DNA from: Dehalococcoidia bacterium UBA2158
GTDB lineage: Bacteria > Chloroflexota > Dehalococcoidia > Lucifugimonadales > UBA3495
DNA length: 17,005 nucleotides
Direction: 5' to 3'
Assembly (NCBI GenBank): GCA_002328185.1
Contig: DCWQ01000029.1
Coordinates: 1 to 17,005, forward strand
In this document: piece by piece, positions 1 to 6,252 of the stretch
Layout: the number at the start of each line of letters is the position of its first letter
Position numbering within the stretch: position 1 is the first letter of the stretch
Made by a program: the position numbers and the translations under genes
Notes under the pieces: generated by a model
Database searches by the model: none
The model's input: only the letters and a program-made list of their open reading frames with translations
Told to the model about the DNA's origin: nothing

Positions 1-1
1 G

Positions 2-286
2 GAAGCAGCTGTAGGATCACCTACACCCAGGCCACGCCGACGCCCCACTGCTGCAGCAACCACCGAGACTGCCGCACCCAACGTCGCAGCTGGCAGTCCG
101 GATGAGGAAGGAGCGCCCAAGTCTCGCCGCCGCACGACAGCCGCGAAACCTAACGCCACTGCTGAAGCCGCCGCAGAAGAAGGAGTTCCTAAGCCGCGAA
201 CTCGCCGCCGCCGGGCCACCGCCAACGCAGCTGACGAGTCTGCGGAAACAACTGAGACGCCAGAGCCTCCGGAAGAAGAGGCTTAA
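2..286 (+). CDS. rplD: C-terminal low-complexity tail of large-subunit protein L4 (5' truncated by window edge)
   Basis: Open frame entering from the left edge (first full codon at 2) and ending in TAA at 284-286, directly abutting the rplW start. The 94 visible residues are almost entirely Ala, Pro, Arg, Thr and Glu, with two related blocks: one running from EEGAPKSRRRTTAAK and a second EEGVPKPRTRRRRAT, plus an earlier PRPRRRPT. No part of the folded L4 core is visible. The L4 assignment rests on position: rplD precedes rplW in this operon family, and L4 binds 23S rRNA and lines the exit tunnel. If correct, L4 here has a disordered, Arg-rich C-terminal extension of at least 90 residues that the family normally lacks. 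The frame is supported by its junction with rplW and its tail composition, which resembles other tails in this window; long open frames on both strands here are by-products of GC-rich repeats. Confidence 0.7.
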   Translation, partial: EAAVGSPTPRPRRRPTAAATTETAAPNVAAGSPDEEGAPKSRRRTTAAKPNATAEAAAEEGVPKPRTRRRRATANAADESAETTETPEPPEEEA

Positions 287-571
287 ATGGATATTCACCG
301 AGTACTCGTCAAGCCCACAATCACGGAGAAAAGCACCCTGCTACAAGAGTCGGGTAAGTACACCTTTCAGATAGCCCTTGGGGCCAACAAGGTAGAAGTG
401 AAACAGGCCGTGGAGACTAATTTCGGTGTAACGGTGCTGGATGTGAACATCACCAAGTTACGCGGAAAGAAAAAGCGCTACGGTCCGCGTATCAAACAAC
501 GGCCCGACATCAAGAAAGCTGTTGTCACCCTGCAACAGGGCGATCGCATCAACCTGGTAGAAGGGTTGTAG
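287..571 (+). CDS. rplW: 50S ribosomal protein L23
   Basis: A 94-residue protein of normal L23 length. It begins MDIHRVLVKPTITEKS, the typical L23 opening (PxxTEKS), and contains NKVEVKQAVE and the basic loop KLRGKKKRYG that contacts 23S rRNA. L23 sits at the polypeptide exit of the large subunit and is the docking point for trigger factor and SRP. The ATG immediately follows the TAA of the upstream frame with no spacer, so translational coupling with the L4 gene is likely. Length, motifs and place between rplD and rplB agree. Confidence 0.96.
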   Translation: MDIHRVLVKPTITEKSTLLQESGKYTFQIALGANKVEVKQAVETNFGVTVLDVNITKLRGKKKRYGPRIKQRPDIKKAVVTLQQGDRINLVEGL

Positions 572-581
572 GTAACCAGCA

Positions 582-1415
582 ATGCCATTGAAAAAACTAA
601 GGCCGATGACGCCAGGGACCCGGAACGCGGTGGTCGCCTCTTTCGAGGAAATCACAGCCAGAAAGCCGGAGAAATCCCTGCTTGAGGCCAAACAGAACCA
701 CGCCGGACGCAACAACCGGGGCCGCATCACGTCGCGGGGCCGGGGCGGTGGATCGCGGAAGATGTACCGCAAGGTCGACTTCAAGCGGATCAAGGACGGC
801 GTTCCGGGCCGGGTAAAATCCATCGAGTACGACCCGAACCGGACCACCCGAATCGCCTTGATATATTATGTCGACGGCGAGAAGAGCTACATCTTGGCGC
901 CCCACGGTCTGGAGGTGGGCTCATTCGTCCAGTCCGGACCCGACGCTGAGATCAGATTGGGCAACTGTTTGCCGCTGACCAATATCCCCACGGGGACAGT
1001 CGTCCATAACCTTGAGTTAACTCCGGGGCGGGGCGGCCAGATCGTCCGTGGGGCCGGCACTGGGGCCCAGGTATTGTCCCGGGAAGGTGAATATGTCTTG
1101 ATGCGTCTGCCCTCGGGCGAGATGCGCCGGATATTGCTCCGTTGCCGGGCCACCGTTGGGCAACTGTCCAACCCCGACCATAAGAATGAGAGCCTAGGTA
1201 AGGCGGGAGCCTCCCGTCATCGCGGTCGCCGCCCCCACGTTCGTGGTGTGGCCAAAAACCCGGTGGATCACCCCCACGGTGGTGGCGAAGGTCGTTCTCC
1301 CATCGGCATGCCGGGGCCCAAAACACCCTGGGGCAAGCCGACATTGGGTTACAAAACAAGGCGCAAAAAAAAGGCTTCAAGTAGATTTATAATGCGCAGG
1401 ACCAGGAGACGCTAG
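582..1415 (+). CDS. rplB: 50S ribosomal protein L2
   Basis: A 277-residue protein of standard L2 length. The N-terminal RNA-binding part has RGRITSRGRGGGSRKMYRKVDFKR, where the usual His after GGG is replaced by Ser. The C-terminal part has the family signature SRHRGRRPHVRGVAKNP followed by VDHPHGGGEGRSP, which includes the conserved His near the peptidyl-transferase centre. It ends in a very basic tail (TRRKKKASS...RRTRRR). L2 is a primary 23S rRNA binder needed for subunit joining. The ATG at 582 lies 10 nt after the rplW stop, with AGGT about 8 nt upstream. The rpsS start follows its stop after one base. Confidence 0.98.
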   Translation: MPLKKLRPMTPGTRNAVVASFEEITARKPEKSLLEAKQNHAGRNNRGRITSRGRGGGSRKMYRKVDFKRIKDGVPGRVKSIEYDPNRTTRIALIYYVDGEKSYILAPHGLEVGSFVQSGPDAEIRLGNCLPLTNIPTGTVVHNLELTPGRGGQIVRGAGTGAQVLSREGEYVLMRLPSGEMRRILLRCRATVGQLSNPDHKNESLGKAGASRHRGRRPHVRGVAKNPVDHPHGGGEGRSPIGMPGPKTPWGKPTLGYKTRRKKKASSRFIMRRTRRR

Positions 1416-1416
1416 G

Positions 1417-1701
1417 ATGTCCCGATCGATAAAAAAGGGACCGTACGTACATCCCAAACTGATGAAACACGTGGAACAGGTCCAACGCTCCGGGGCAAAT
1501 ACGGTGATCCGGACGTGGGCCAGAGCCTCTATGATCATGCCAGAGATGGTTGGTCTGACCATCGGCGTGCATGACGGACGCCGGCACGTGCCGGTGTTCA
1601 TCACAGAAAACATGGTTGGCCACCGGCTGGGTGAATTTTCGCCCACCAGGACCTACCGTGGACATATATCAAGGTCCGAACGGACCAGCCGGGTGAGGTA
1701 G
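1417..1701 (+). CDS. rpsS: 30S ribosomal protein S19
   Basis: A 94-residue protein with the S19 signature: MSRSIKKGPYVHPKLMKHV at the start, IRTWARASMIMPEMVGLTI in the middle, and VFITENMVGHRLGEFSPTRTYRGH near the end. S19 forms a head complex with S13 and contacts the A-site tRNA region. A good ribosome-binding site (AGGAGA, 1404-1409) lies inside the end of rplB, about 7 nt before the ATG. The start is one base after the rplB stop, so the two genes are coupled. Confidence 0.98.
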   Translation: MSRSIKKGPYVHPKLMKHVEQVQRSGANTVIRTWARASMIMPEMVGLTIGVHDGRRHVPVFITENMVGHRLGEFSPTRTYRGHISRSERTSRVR

Positions 1702-1705
1702 AAAT

Positions 1706-2050
1706 TTGCCGCCGGTCAGAGCATTAGCTAAATCAGTGGGCACCTCCCAAAAGAGACTCAAACCCATCATGGACCTGATCAGAGGCCAACGGGTGGAAGA
1801 CGCCTTGAACAGTCTGAGCCTGCTGCCTTCGCCGTGGGCCAAGCCTATTTATAAAGTGGTGGCCTCGGCCGCGTCCAACGCCGAGAACAACATGTTGATG
1901 AATCGGGACAATCTCCGGATCATCCACATCTCAGCAGACAACGCCAAATCGCTGAAACGGTTCCGGCCTAGGGCCAGGGGTCGCATAGGCCGAATAGTCA
2001 AGCGCTCCAGCCACATAATGGTGGTTGTGGACGAAGAAGATAGGAGCTAG
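1706..2050 (+). CDS. rplV: 50S ribosomal protein L22
   Basis: A 114-residue L22 of normal length. Recognisable parts are VRALAKSVGTSQKRLKPIMDLIRGQ (helix that normally reads RxTAKYVRxSPRK), then ASAASNAENN, and the C-terminal hairpin region KRFRPRARGRIGRIVKRSSHI that reaches down the exit tunnel. The start codon is TTG at 1706, preceded by GAGGT (1695-1699) with 6 nt spacing; no ATG or GTG fits the conserved N-terminus. The gene begins 4 nt after rpsS and ends 2 nt before rpsC. The N-terminal motif is somewhat divergent but the identity is clear. Confidence 0.96.
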   Translation: MPPVRALAKSVGTSQKRLKPIMDLIRGQRVEDALNSLSLLPSPWAKPIYKVVASAASNAENNMLMNRDNLRIIHISADNAKSLKRFRPRARGRIGRIVKRSSHIMVVVDEEDRS

Positions 2051-2052
2051 GC

Positions 2053-2799
2053 ATGGGGCATAAGACCCACCCTTACGGGTTCCGTCTAGGCATCGTCAAG
2101 GACTGGAAGGCGCATTGGTATGCGCCCAACAGCAGCTCCTACCGAGCCTTGGTGACACAGGATTTACGCCTGCGGGAAAGCATCAAAGACGAGTACAAAA
2201 CGTTCTCCGATGCCGGTATCGCCAAGGTCGAGATCGACCGGGGCGCTCAGGACAGCGTTATCAACATCCACTCGGCTCGCCCGGGTATCCTGATCGGCCG
2301 CGACGGCGAGCGGGTGAAGAACCTGCGCGCGAAACTCGAGGCCATCATCGATAGCCGGATACAGCTAAATATCATCGAGATCGAACAACCCGAGACCAAC
2401 GCCTATCTGGTGTCACGGAACGTAGCCGATCAGTTGGAACGCCGGGTTGCCTATCGCCGGGCCATGCGTCAGGCCGCCCAGAGGTGCATGCAGGCTGGAG
2501 CCCAAGGAATCAAGATAATCATCAAGGGCCGAATCACCGGCTCTGAGATCGCCCGCGTGGAGAAGTTGATGATGGGCCAGGTGCCCCTTCATACCCTCCG
2601 GGCCGACATCGATTACTCCCTGGCCGAGGCGCACACCATCATGGGACAGGTTGGCGTCAAGACCTGGGTCTATCACGGCGAGATCCTTCCCCCACAGCCG
2701 GAAGAAGCTGAAGAGGAAATGGATAATATCGAAGTTACAGTTCAGGCCGAAGACATCGAGGAAGCGCTCGAGGCCGTCGACCTGGAAAACCCCGAATAG
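2053..2799 (+). CDS. rpsC: 30S ribosomal protein S3 with acidic C-terminal tail
   Basis: A 248-residue S3. The N-terminal MGHKTHPYGFRLGI is the family opening. A type-II KH domain carries the GRDG loop at residues 82-85 within RPGILIGRDGERVKN. The C-terminal domain shows GRITGSEIAR and VPLHTLRADIDYSLAEA, then GVKTWVYHGEILPP where many S3 proteins end. About 35 more residues follow (214-248), rich in Glu/Asp (for example QPEEAEEEMDN and AEDIEEALEAVD). S3 lies at the mRNA entry channel and contributes to mRNA unwinding. The ATG at 2053 has AGGAG (2042-2046) 6 nt upstream. Acidic S3 tails are known in several bacteria, so this tail alone is not unusual. Confidence 0.97.
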   Translation: MGHKTHPYGFRLGIVKDWKAHWYAPNSSSYRALVTQDLRLRESIKDEYKTFSDAGIAKVEIDRGAQDSVINIHSARPGILIGRDGERVKNLRAKLEAIIDSRIQLNIIEIEQPETNAYLVSRNVADQLERRVAYRRAMRQAAQRCMQAGAQGIKIIIKGRITGSEIARVEKLMMGQVPLHTLRADIDYSLAEAHTIMGQVGVKTWVYHGEILPPQPEEAEEEMDNIEVTVQAEDIEEALEAVDLENPE

Positions 2800-2820
2800 A
2801 GACCGGACTAGGAGCTATCC

Positions 2821-3261
2821 ATGCTGCAACCCAAGCGAACAAAGTTTAGGAAGCAATTCCGTGGCAAGATGCGGGGAGCCGCCGCCACGGGGAGTTCTGT
2901 TTCCTTTGGAGAGATCGGCCTCAAGACGATGGAGGCCGCATGGATCACCTCCCGCCAGATCGAGGCTGCTCGTGTCGCCGTAACGCGGCATCTGAAGCGT
3001 GGCGGGCAGGTATGGGTCCGGGTCTTCCCCGACAAACCGGTCAGCAAGAAACCCGCCGAGACTCGCATGGGTGGTGGAAAGGCGGCCACAGACTATTGGG
3101 TGGCCGTGGTAAAACCGGGCAAGATACTCTTTGAGGTGGCCGGTGTGCCCCACGAAGAGGCGGTACAGGCCCTGCGTCTGGCCTCCAGGAAACTGCCCGT
3201 TCCCACTAAGACAGTGCTAAGAGACAGGTTGGCCGCCGCCGTGTCCAACGGCTTGGTTTGA
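2821..3261 (+). CDS. rplP: 50S ribosomal protein L16
   Basis: A 146-residue L16. It opens MLQPKRTKFRKQFRGKMRG and continues with SVSFGEIGLKTMEAAWITSRQIEAAR, the usual family core. The loop that commonly reads RMGKGKG or RMGSGKG is RMGGGKAATDYWVAVVKPG here, keeping the Arg but changing the second half. L16 organises the A-site tRNA elbow on the large subunit. The ATG at 2821 has AGGAG (2810-2814) 6 nt upstream. A 21-nt gap separates it from rpsC, and rpmC follows after one base. Confidence 0.97.
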   Translation: MLQPKRTKFRKQFRGKMRGAAATGSSVSFGEIGLKTMEAAWITSRQIEAARVAVTRHLKRGGQVWVRVFPDKPVSKKPAETRMGGGKAATDYWVAVVKPGKILFEVAGVPHEEAVQALRLASRKLPVPTKTVLRDRLAAAVSNGLV

Positions 3262-3262
3262 T

Positions 3263-3463
3263 ATGCGAGTCCACGAAATAAGAGAATTAAGCAACGATCA
3301 GTTGTATGAGGAGCTGGTCAAAGCTGGCCGGGAGCTGATGAACCTTCGGTTCGGTGCGGCTACCAACCAGTTGACCAACACCAACGAGCCCGGTTCTGTG
3401 AAAAAGACCATCGCCAGGCTCCGGACAGTGATCAGAGAACGGCGGATTCAGGAGGCTGGTTAG
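3263..3463 (+). CDS. rpmC: 50S ribosomal protein L29
   Basis: A 66-residue, all-helical protein with the L29 pattern: MRVHEIRELSNDQLYEELVK, then ELMNLRFGAATNQLTN, and the closing helix KKTIARLRTVIRERR. L29 sits beside L23 at the exit site. The gene starts one base after rplP and shares its last base with the GTG start of rpsQ. I see no strong ribosome-binding site upstream, so initiation may depend on ribosomes finishing rplP. Confidence 0.96.
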   Translation: MRVHEIRELSNDQLYEELVKAGRELMNLRFGAATNQLTNTNEPGSVKKTIARLRTVIRERRIQEAG

Positions 3464-4080
3464 TGGCAAGATTCATGCGCAAGGCCCGCGTCGGAGCCGT
3501 CGTGCGGACCAATCAAGACAAAACCGCCATCGTCGAGATGGTGTGGAAACAGCGCCATCGGCTCTACCGGAAGCAGATGCGCCGGGTAGCGCGGTTCTAC
3601 GTCCATGACGAAGAGAACCAATGCCGCTTGGGCGACACCGTGCGTATCGAAGAGACCAGGCGCATCTCCAAGAATAAACACTGGCGTCTGATAGCCATCC
3701 TTGAACGCAAGGAGGTTGCCGACGTCCGTCCCATCGATCTGGAAACCGACGTAGGTCAGGAGATCACCCAGCCTCGCATTTTGGCCGCTGAAACCAGGGC
3801 CGCGGCAGCTGAAGCCGAGCCTCAAGACGTTTTAGAAGAAGCTGTCGTCGAAGAACCCGAAGCCGAAGAAGCTGTTGAAGAAGAGTTTGAGGCTGACGAA
3901 GAGGCTGTTGAAGAAGAGCTTGAGGCTGACGAAGAGGCTGTTGAAGAAGAGCCTGATAAAGAAGAGCGTGAAGCCGAAGGCGAACCCGAAGAAGTAGAAG
4001 AAGAAGCCGGGCCCGAAGAAGAGCCTGCAAAAGAAGCGCCGGAAACTGAAGAGCCGGACGAACAGGAAGAAGAGGAATGA
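3463..4080 (+). CDS. rpsQ: 30S ribosomal protein S17 with a very long poly-acidic C-terminal extension
   Basis: A 205-residue protein whose first ~85 residues are S17 (GAVVRTNQDKTAIVEMV, then RFYVHDEENQCRLGDTVRIEETRRISKNKHWRL), an OB-fold protein of the 30S body. S17 is normally 80-90 residues. Here the frame continues for about 120 more. Residues 86-120 are a mixed linker. Residues 121-205 contain 49 Asp/Glu and only 3 Lys/Arg. This tail includes two and a half copies of an 11-residue unit (AVEEEFEADEE / AVEEELEADEE / AVEEE) encoded by a 33-bp tandem repeat. The start is GTG at 3463, with AGGAGG (3450-3455) 7 nt upstream. The TGA overlaps the rplN ATG by the 4-base ATGA. That overlap argues that the tail is genuinely translated, because its end sets up coupling to rplN. 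The tail is predicted to be disordered and its role is unknown. Confidence 0.95.
   Translation: MARFMRKARVGAVVRTNQDKTAIVEMVWKQRHRLYRKQMRRVARFYVHDEENQCRLGDTVRIEETRRISKNKHWRLIAILERKEVADVRPIDLETDVGQEITQPRILAAETRAAAAEAEPQDVLEEAVVEEPEAEEAVEEEFEADEEAVEEELEADEEAVEEEPDKEEREAEGEPEEVEEEAGPEEEPAKEAPETEEPDEQEEEE
3871..3951 (+). repeat. In-frame 33-bp tandem repeat inside the rpsQ acidic tail
   Basis: Copy 1 is 3871-3903 and copy 2 is 3904-3936; they differ at a single base (TTT versus CTT codon). A third partial copy of 15 identical bases is 3937-3951. A degenerate unit lies just upstream at 3841-3870. Each unit encodes 11 residues (AVEEE-F/L-EADEE). The near identity of the copies at DNA level indicates recent duplication or slippage and a repeat number that could vary between strains. 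Confidence 0.9.
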
Positions 4081-4445
4081 TCCAGACCTACACCCGGCTG
4101 AGGGTTGCTGACAATAGTGGGGCGAAAGTCATACGCCTCATCAACATCCCCGGCAGCAGCAAACGAAAATACGCCCACGTTGGCGACGTGATCGTCTGCA
4201 ATGTGAGAGAAGCTGCGCCCAACTCCCCCGTTCGTAAGGGTGAGATCGTGCGGGCTGTGGTGATTCGCCAAGCCCAGGGACGGCGCCGCCCCGATGGAAC
4301 CTACATCAAGTTCGACGACAACGCCGCTGTGTTGATCGGAGAAGACCAGATGCCCCGCGGCACTCGCATATTCGGCCCGGTGGCCCGCGAGCTGCGAGAC
4401 CAGGGTTTCATGAGAATCGTATCCCTGGCCCCAGAGGTTGTCTGA
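4077..4445 (+). CDS. rplN: 50S ribosomal protein L14
   Basis: A 122-residue L14 of exactly the usual length. It begins MIQTYTRLRVADNSGAKVI, and has the family signature KGEIVRAVVIR followed by DGTYIKFDDNAAVLI and PRGTRIFGPVARELRDQGF, ending in IVSLAPEVV. L14 forms part of the intersubunit bridge region and the binding platform for translational GTPases. The ATG overlaps the rpsQ stop (ATGA). An AGGA (4064-4067) about 9 nt upstream lies within the Glu-coding end of rpsQ. Its stop shares one base with the rplX start. Confidence 0.98.
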   Translation: MIQTYTRLRVADNSGAKVIRLINIPGSSKRKYAHVGDVIVCNVREAAPNSPVRKGEIVRAVVIRQAQGRRRPDGTYIKFDDNAAVLIGEDQMPRGTRIFGPVARELRDQGFMRIVSLAPEVV

Positions 4446-4765
4446 TGCGTATTCGCACAGGAGATAACGTGCTGGTGATCGCCGGCAAAGAGAAGGGCAA
4501 GACCGGCCGGGTGGAACGGCAGGTCTCCGGTCAGGACCGGTTGATCGTCGAGGGTGTAAACTTGGTTACCAAGCACATGAAAGCCCGCCCTGGCGTGAGC
4601 CAATCTGGACGGATCCAGAAAGAGGCCTCCATCCACATTTCAAATGTGGTTTTGATTTGTAATAAGTGCAACGAACCGACCAAGCCTAAGATCAACTTCT
4701 TGGACACCGGCTCCAGAGTTCGTGCTTGCACCAAATGCCAGGAAGTAATCGACGATGCTCGATGA
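4445..4765 (+). CDS. rplX: 50S ribosomal protein L24 (four-cysteine form)
   Basis: A 106-residue L24. The N-terminal KOW domain is MRIRTGDNVLVIAGKEKGKTGRV. The middle has VEGVNLVTKHMKARPG. The C-terminal part keeps two CxxC pairs (Cys72/75 and Cys95/98) that form a zinc-ribbon-like unit seen in many L24 proteins. L24 is an assembly-initiating protein near the exit tunnel. The start ATG shares a base with the rplN stop (TGATG), with AGAGG (4433-4437) 7 nt upstream. Its last 11 bases overlap the start of rplE. Confidence 0.97.
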   Translation: MRIRTGDNVLVIAGKEKGKTGRVERQVSGQDRLIVEGVNLVTKHMKARPGVSQSGRIQKEASIHISNVVLICNKCNEPTKPKINFLDTGSRVRACTKCQEVIDDAR

Positions 4766-5561
4766 CGAGAGACAACAACCTGAAGGAGTAGAAGAGCCTG
4801 AGGAGTCTGAAGAGACTGTCGTTGACGCAACTGCGTCCGTCGAATCTTCTGATGACGAAGGGAACTCTGCCGACGAAGAGAATGGTGAAAAAGGCGCTGA
4901 GGGGGAAGAGCAGCGGGATGCCCCCCGGCGTGAGCGTCGTCAGCGCGGTCCTGCGCGGGGGGAAAGGGGAGAGGCCCCATTGGAACCTCCCACGGAACCC
5001 CCACCGCCGCCCCGTCTTTACGACCAGTTCAAGAAAGATATCATTCCCGCGATGATGGCAGAATTCAATTACGGGAACATGATGGAAGTCCCGCGACTGC
5101 AGAAGATCGTGCTGAATATTGGTGTGGGCGAGGCGCTAACCAACGGCCGGTCCATGGATGCCGCCACCCAAGACCTGACCATCATCAGCGGCCAGAAGCC
5201 GGTCATCACACGGGCCAGGAAATCCATCGCCAACTTCAAGGTTAGGGAAGGAAACGCCATCGGCACCGCGGTTACCCTTCGCGGCGCCAGGATGTACCAC
5301 TTCCTAGACCGTTTGGTTAACACCGCTCTGCCCCGTATCCGTGACTTCCGCGGCCTACCCAGGCGTGGATTGGACGGGCGCGGCAATTACACCATCGGTA
5401 TCCGCGAGCAGATCATCTTCCCGGAGATCGATTACAACCAGATAGACAAGATTCGTGGACTGCAGGTAACCATCGCAACCACGGCCAAAAATGATACCGA
5501 GGCCATACGCCTCCTGGAACTCTATGGCATGCCCTTTATCAAAGACACGGTTGGGACCTAA
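4755..5561 (+). CDS. rplE: 50S ribosomal protein L5 with long acidic/Arg-Gly/Pro N-terminal extension
   Basis: The conserved L5 domain begins at about residue 87 (RLYDQFKKDIIPAMMAEF, EVPRLQKIVLNIGVGEA) and continues through GQKPVITRARKSIANFKVREG, DFRGLPRRGLDGRGNYTIGI and EIDYNQIDKIRGL. L5 binds 5S rRNA in the central protuberance and is normally about 180 residues; this frame gives 268. The extra N-terminus has three blocks: acidic (1-54), Arg/Gly-rich (58-73, RERRQRGPARGERG) and Pro-rich (75-86). The ATG at 4755 lies inside rplX, with AGGAAG (4740-4745) 9 nt upstream. An alternative TTG start at 4980 (residue 76), with GGGGAGAG (4966-4973) 6 nt upstream, would give a near-normal 193-residue L5. 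Both starts look usable; I favour the long form because the frame is open throughout and composition matches the other tails. Confidence 0.93.
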   Translation: MLDDERQQPEGVEEPEESEETVVDATASVESSDDEGNSADEENGEKGAEGEEQRDAPRRERRQRGPARGERGEAPLEPPTEPPPPPRLYDQFKKDIIPAMMAEFNYGNMMEVPRLQKIVLNIGVGEALTNGRSMDAATQDLTIISGQKPVITRARKSIANFKVREGNAIGTAVTLRGARMYHFLDRLVNTALPRIRDFRGLPRRGLDGRGNYTIGIREQIIFPEIDYNQIDKIRGLQVTIATTAKNDTEAIRLLELYGMPFIKDTVGT

Positions 5562-5572
5562 GGGAGACGACC

Positions 5573-5758
5573 TTGGCGAAGACATCAACAGTCCAGAGAT
5601 GGCTTAAAAAATCCAAATTCCCCGGCCGGGAATATAACCGGTGCAACCGCTGCTTCCGTCCGCGCGCCTACATCAGGCACACCGGACTCTGCCGCATCTG
5701 CTTCCGGGAAATGGCCCTGAACGGCGAATTGCCCGGCGTGCGCAAGGCCAGCTTATAG
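5573..5758 (+). CDS. rpsZ: 30S ribosomal protein S14, zinc-binding (type Z)
   Basis: A 61-residue S14 of the short zinc-containing class. Cys24/Cys27 (CNRC) and Cys40/Cys43 (CRIC) are the zinc ligands, flanked by FRPRAYIRHTGLCR and the closing GVRKASL (rpsN may be used as the symbol). It belongs to the 30S head near the P and A sites. The start is TTG at 5573, with AGGGAG (5561-5566) 6 nt upstream; no alternative start fits. It lies 11 nt after rplE. The 88-nt gap to rpsH holds only a weak 28-codon GTG frame (5770-5856) with no ribosome-binding site, which I do not call. Confidence 0.97.
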   Translation: MAKTSTVQRWLKKSKFPGREYNRCNRCFRPRAYIRHTGLCRICFREMALNGELPGVRKASL

Positions 5759-5846
5759 TCTGCGCCACCGTGAATTCTTTAGACGATATTTATGCAGAGA
5801 ACACACAAGCTGTTAACTTCAGGCGGAGAGGGGAGATAAACCTAAA

Positions 5847-6245
5847 ATGCCGGTAACCGACCCAATTGCAGACATGTTGACCAGGATTCGTAACGCCATC
5901 CAAGTGCGTCACGATTCTGTCAGCATGCCCCACTCTAAAATGAAGTTGGCCGTGACCAAGATCCTCAAAGAGGAGGGCTTCATCCGGGACTTTGATATGC
6001 CCCGGGGCCAAGCTCATCCCACCATCCGGATACACCTTACCTACCGGGAAGGCAGACAATCGGCCATCGCCGGCCTGAAGCGCGTCAGCAAACCCGGACT
6101 GAGAGTCTACGTAGGCAAGGGAGAGATTCCCAGGGTCTACGGAGGCATCGGCGTAGCCATAGTATCCACCTCCAAGGGCGTTATGGCCGGGCGCAAAGCC
6201 TGGCGTGAAGGCGTCGGCGGAGAACTACTCTGTTTTGTCTGGTGA
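5847..6245 (+). CDS. rpsH: 30S ribosomal protein S8
   Basis: A 132-residue S8. It begins MPVTDPIADMLTRIRNAIQV, and has SKMKLAVTKILKEEGFI and the C-terminal signature STSKGVMAGRKAWREGVGGELLCFVW (normally GEVLCYVW). S8 binds helix 21 of 16S rRNA and in enteric bacteria also represses its own spc operon; I saw no recognisable S8 target here. A purine-rich AGAGGGGAG (5827-5835) lies 11-12 nt before the ATG. The gene has its own 88-nt leader rather than overlapping rpsZ. Confidence 0.98.
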   Translation: MPVTDPIADMLTRIRNAIQVRHDSVSMPHSKMKLAVTKILKEEGFIRDFDMPRGQAHPTIRIHLTYREGRQSAIAGLKRVSKPGLRVYVGKGEIPRVYGGIGVAIVSTSKGVMAGRKAWREGVGGELLCFVW

Positions 6246-6252
6246 TTTGGCT

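Noticed and set aside
3822..4271. A Ser/Ala-rich minus-strand frame that resembles a secreted low-complexity protein
   Set aside because: It is the reverse-strand reading of the GAA/GAG-rich S17 tail, where repeated Glu codons give Ser codons in a shifted frame. It also runs into rplN.
5770..5856. A 28-codon GTG frame in the rpsZ-rpsH gap
   Set aside because: No ribosome-binding site, overlaps the rpsH start, and no recognisable sequence.
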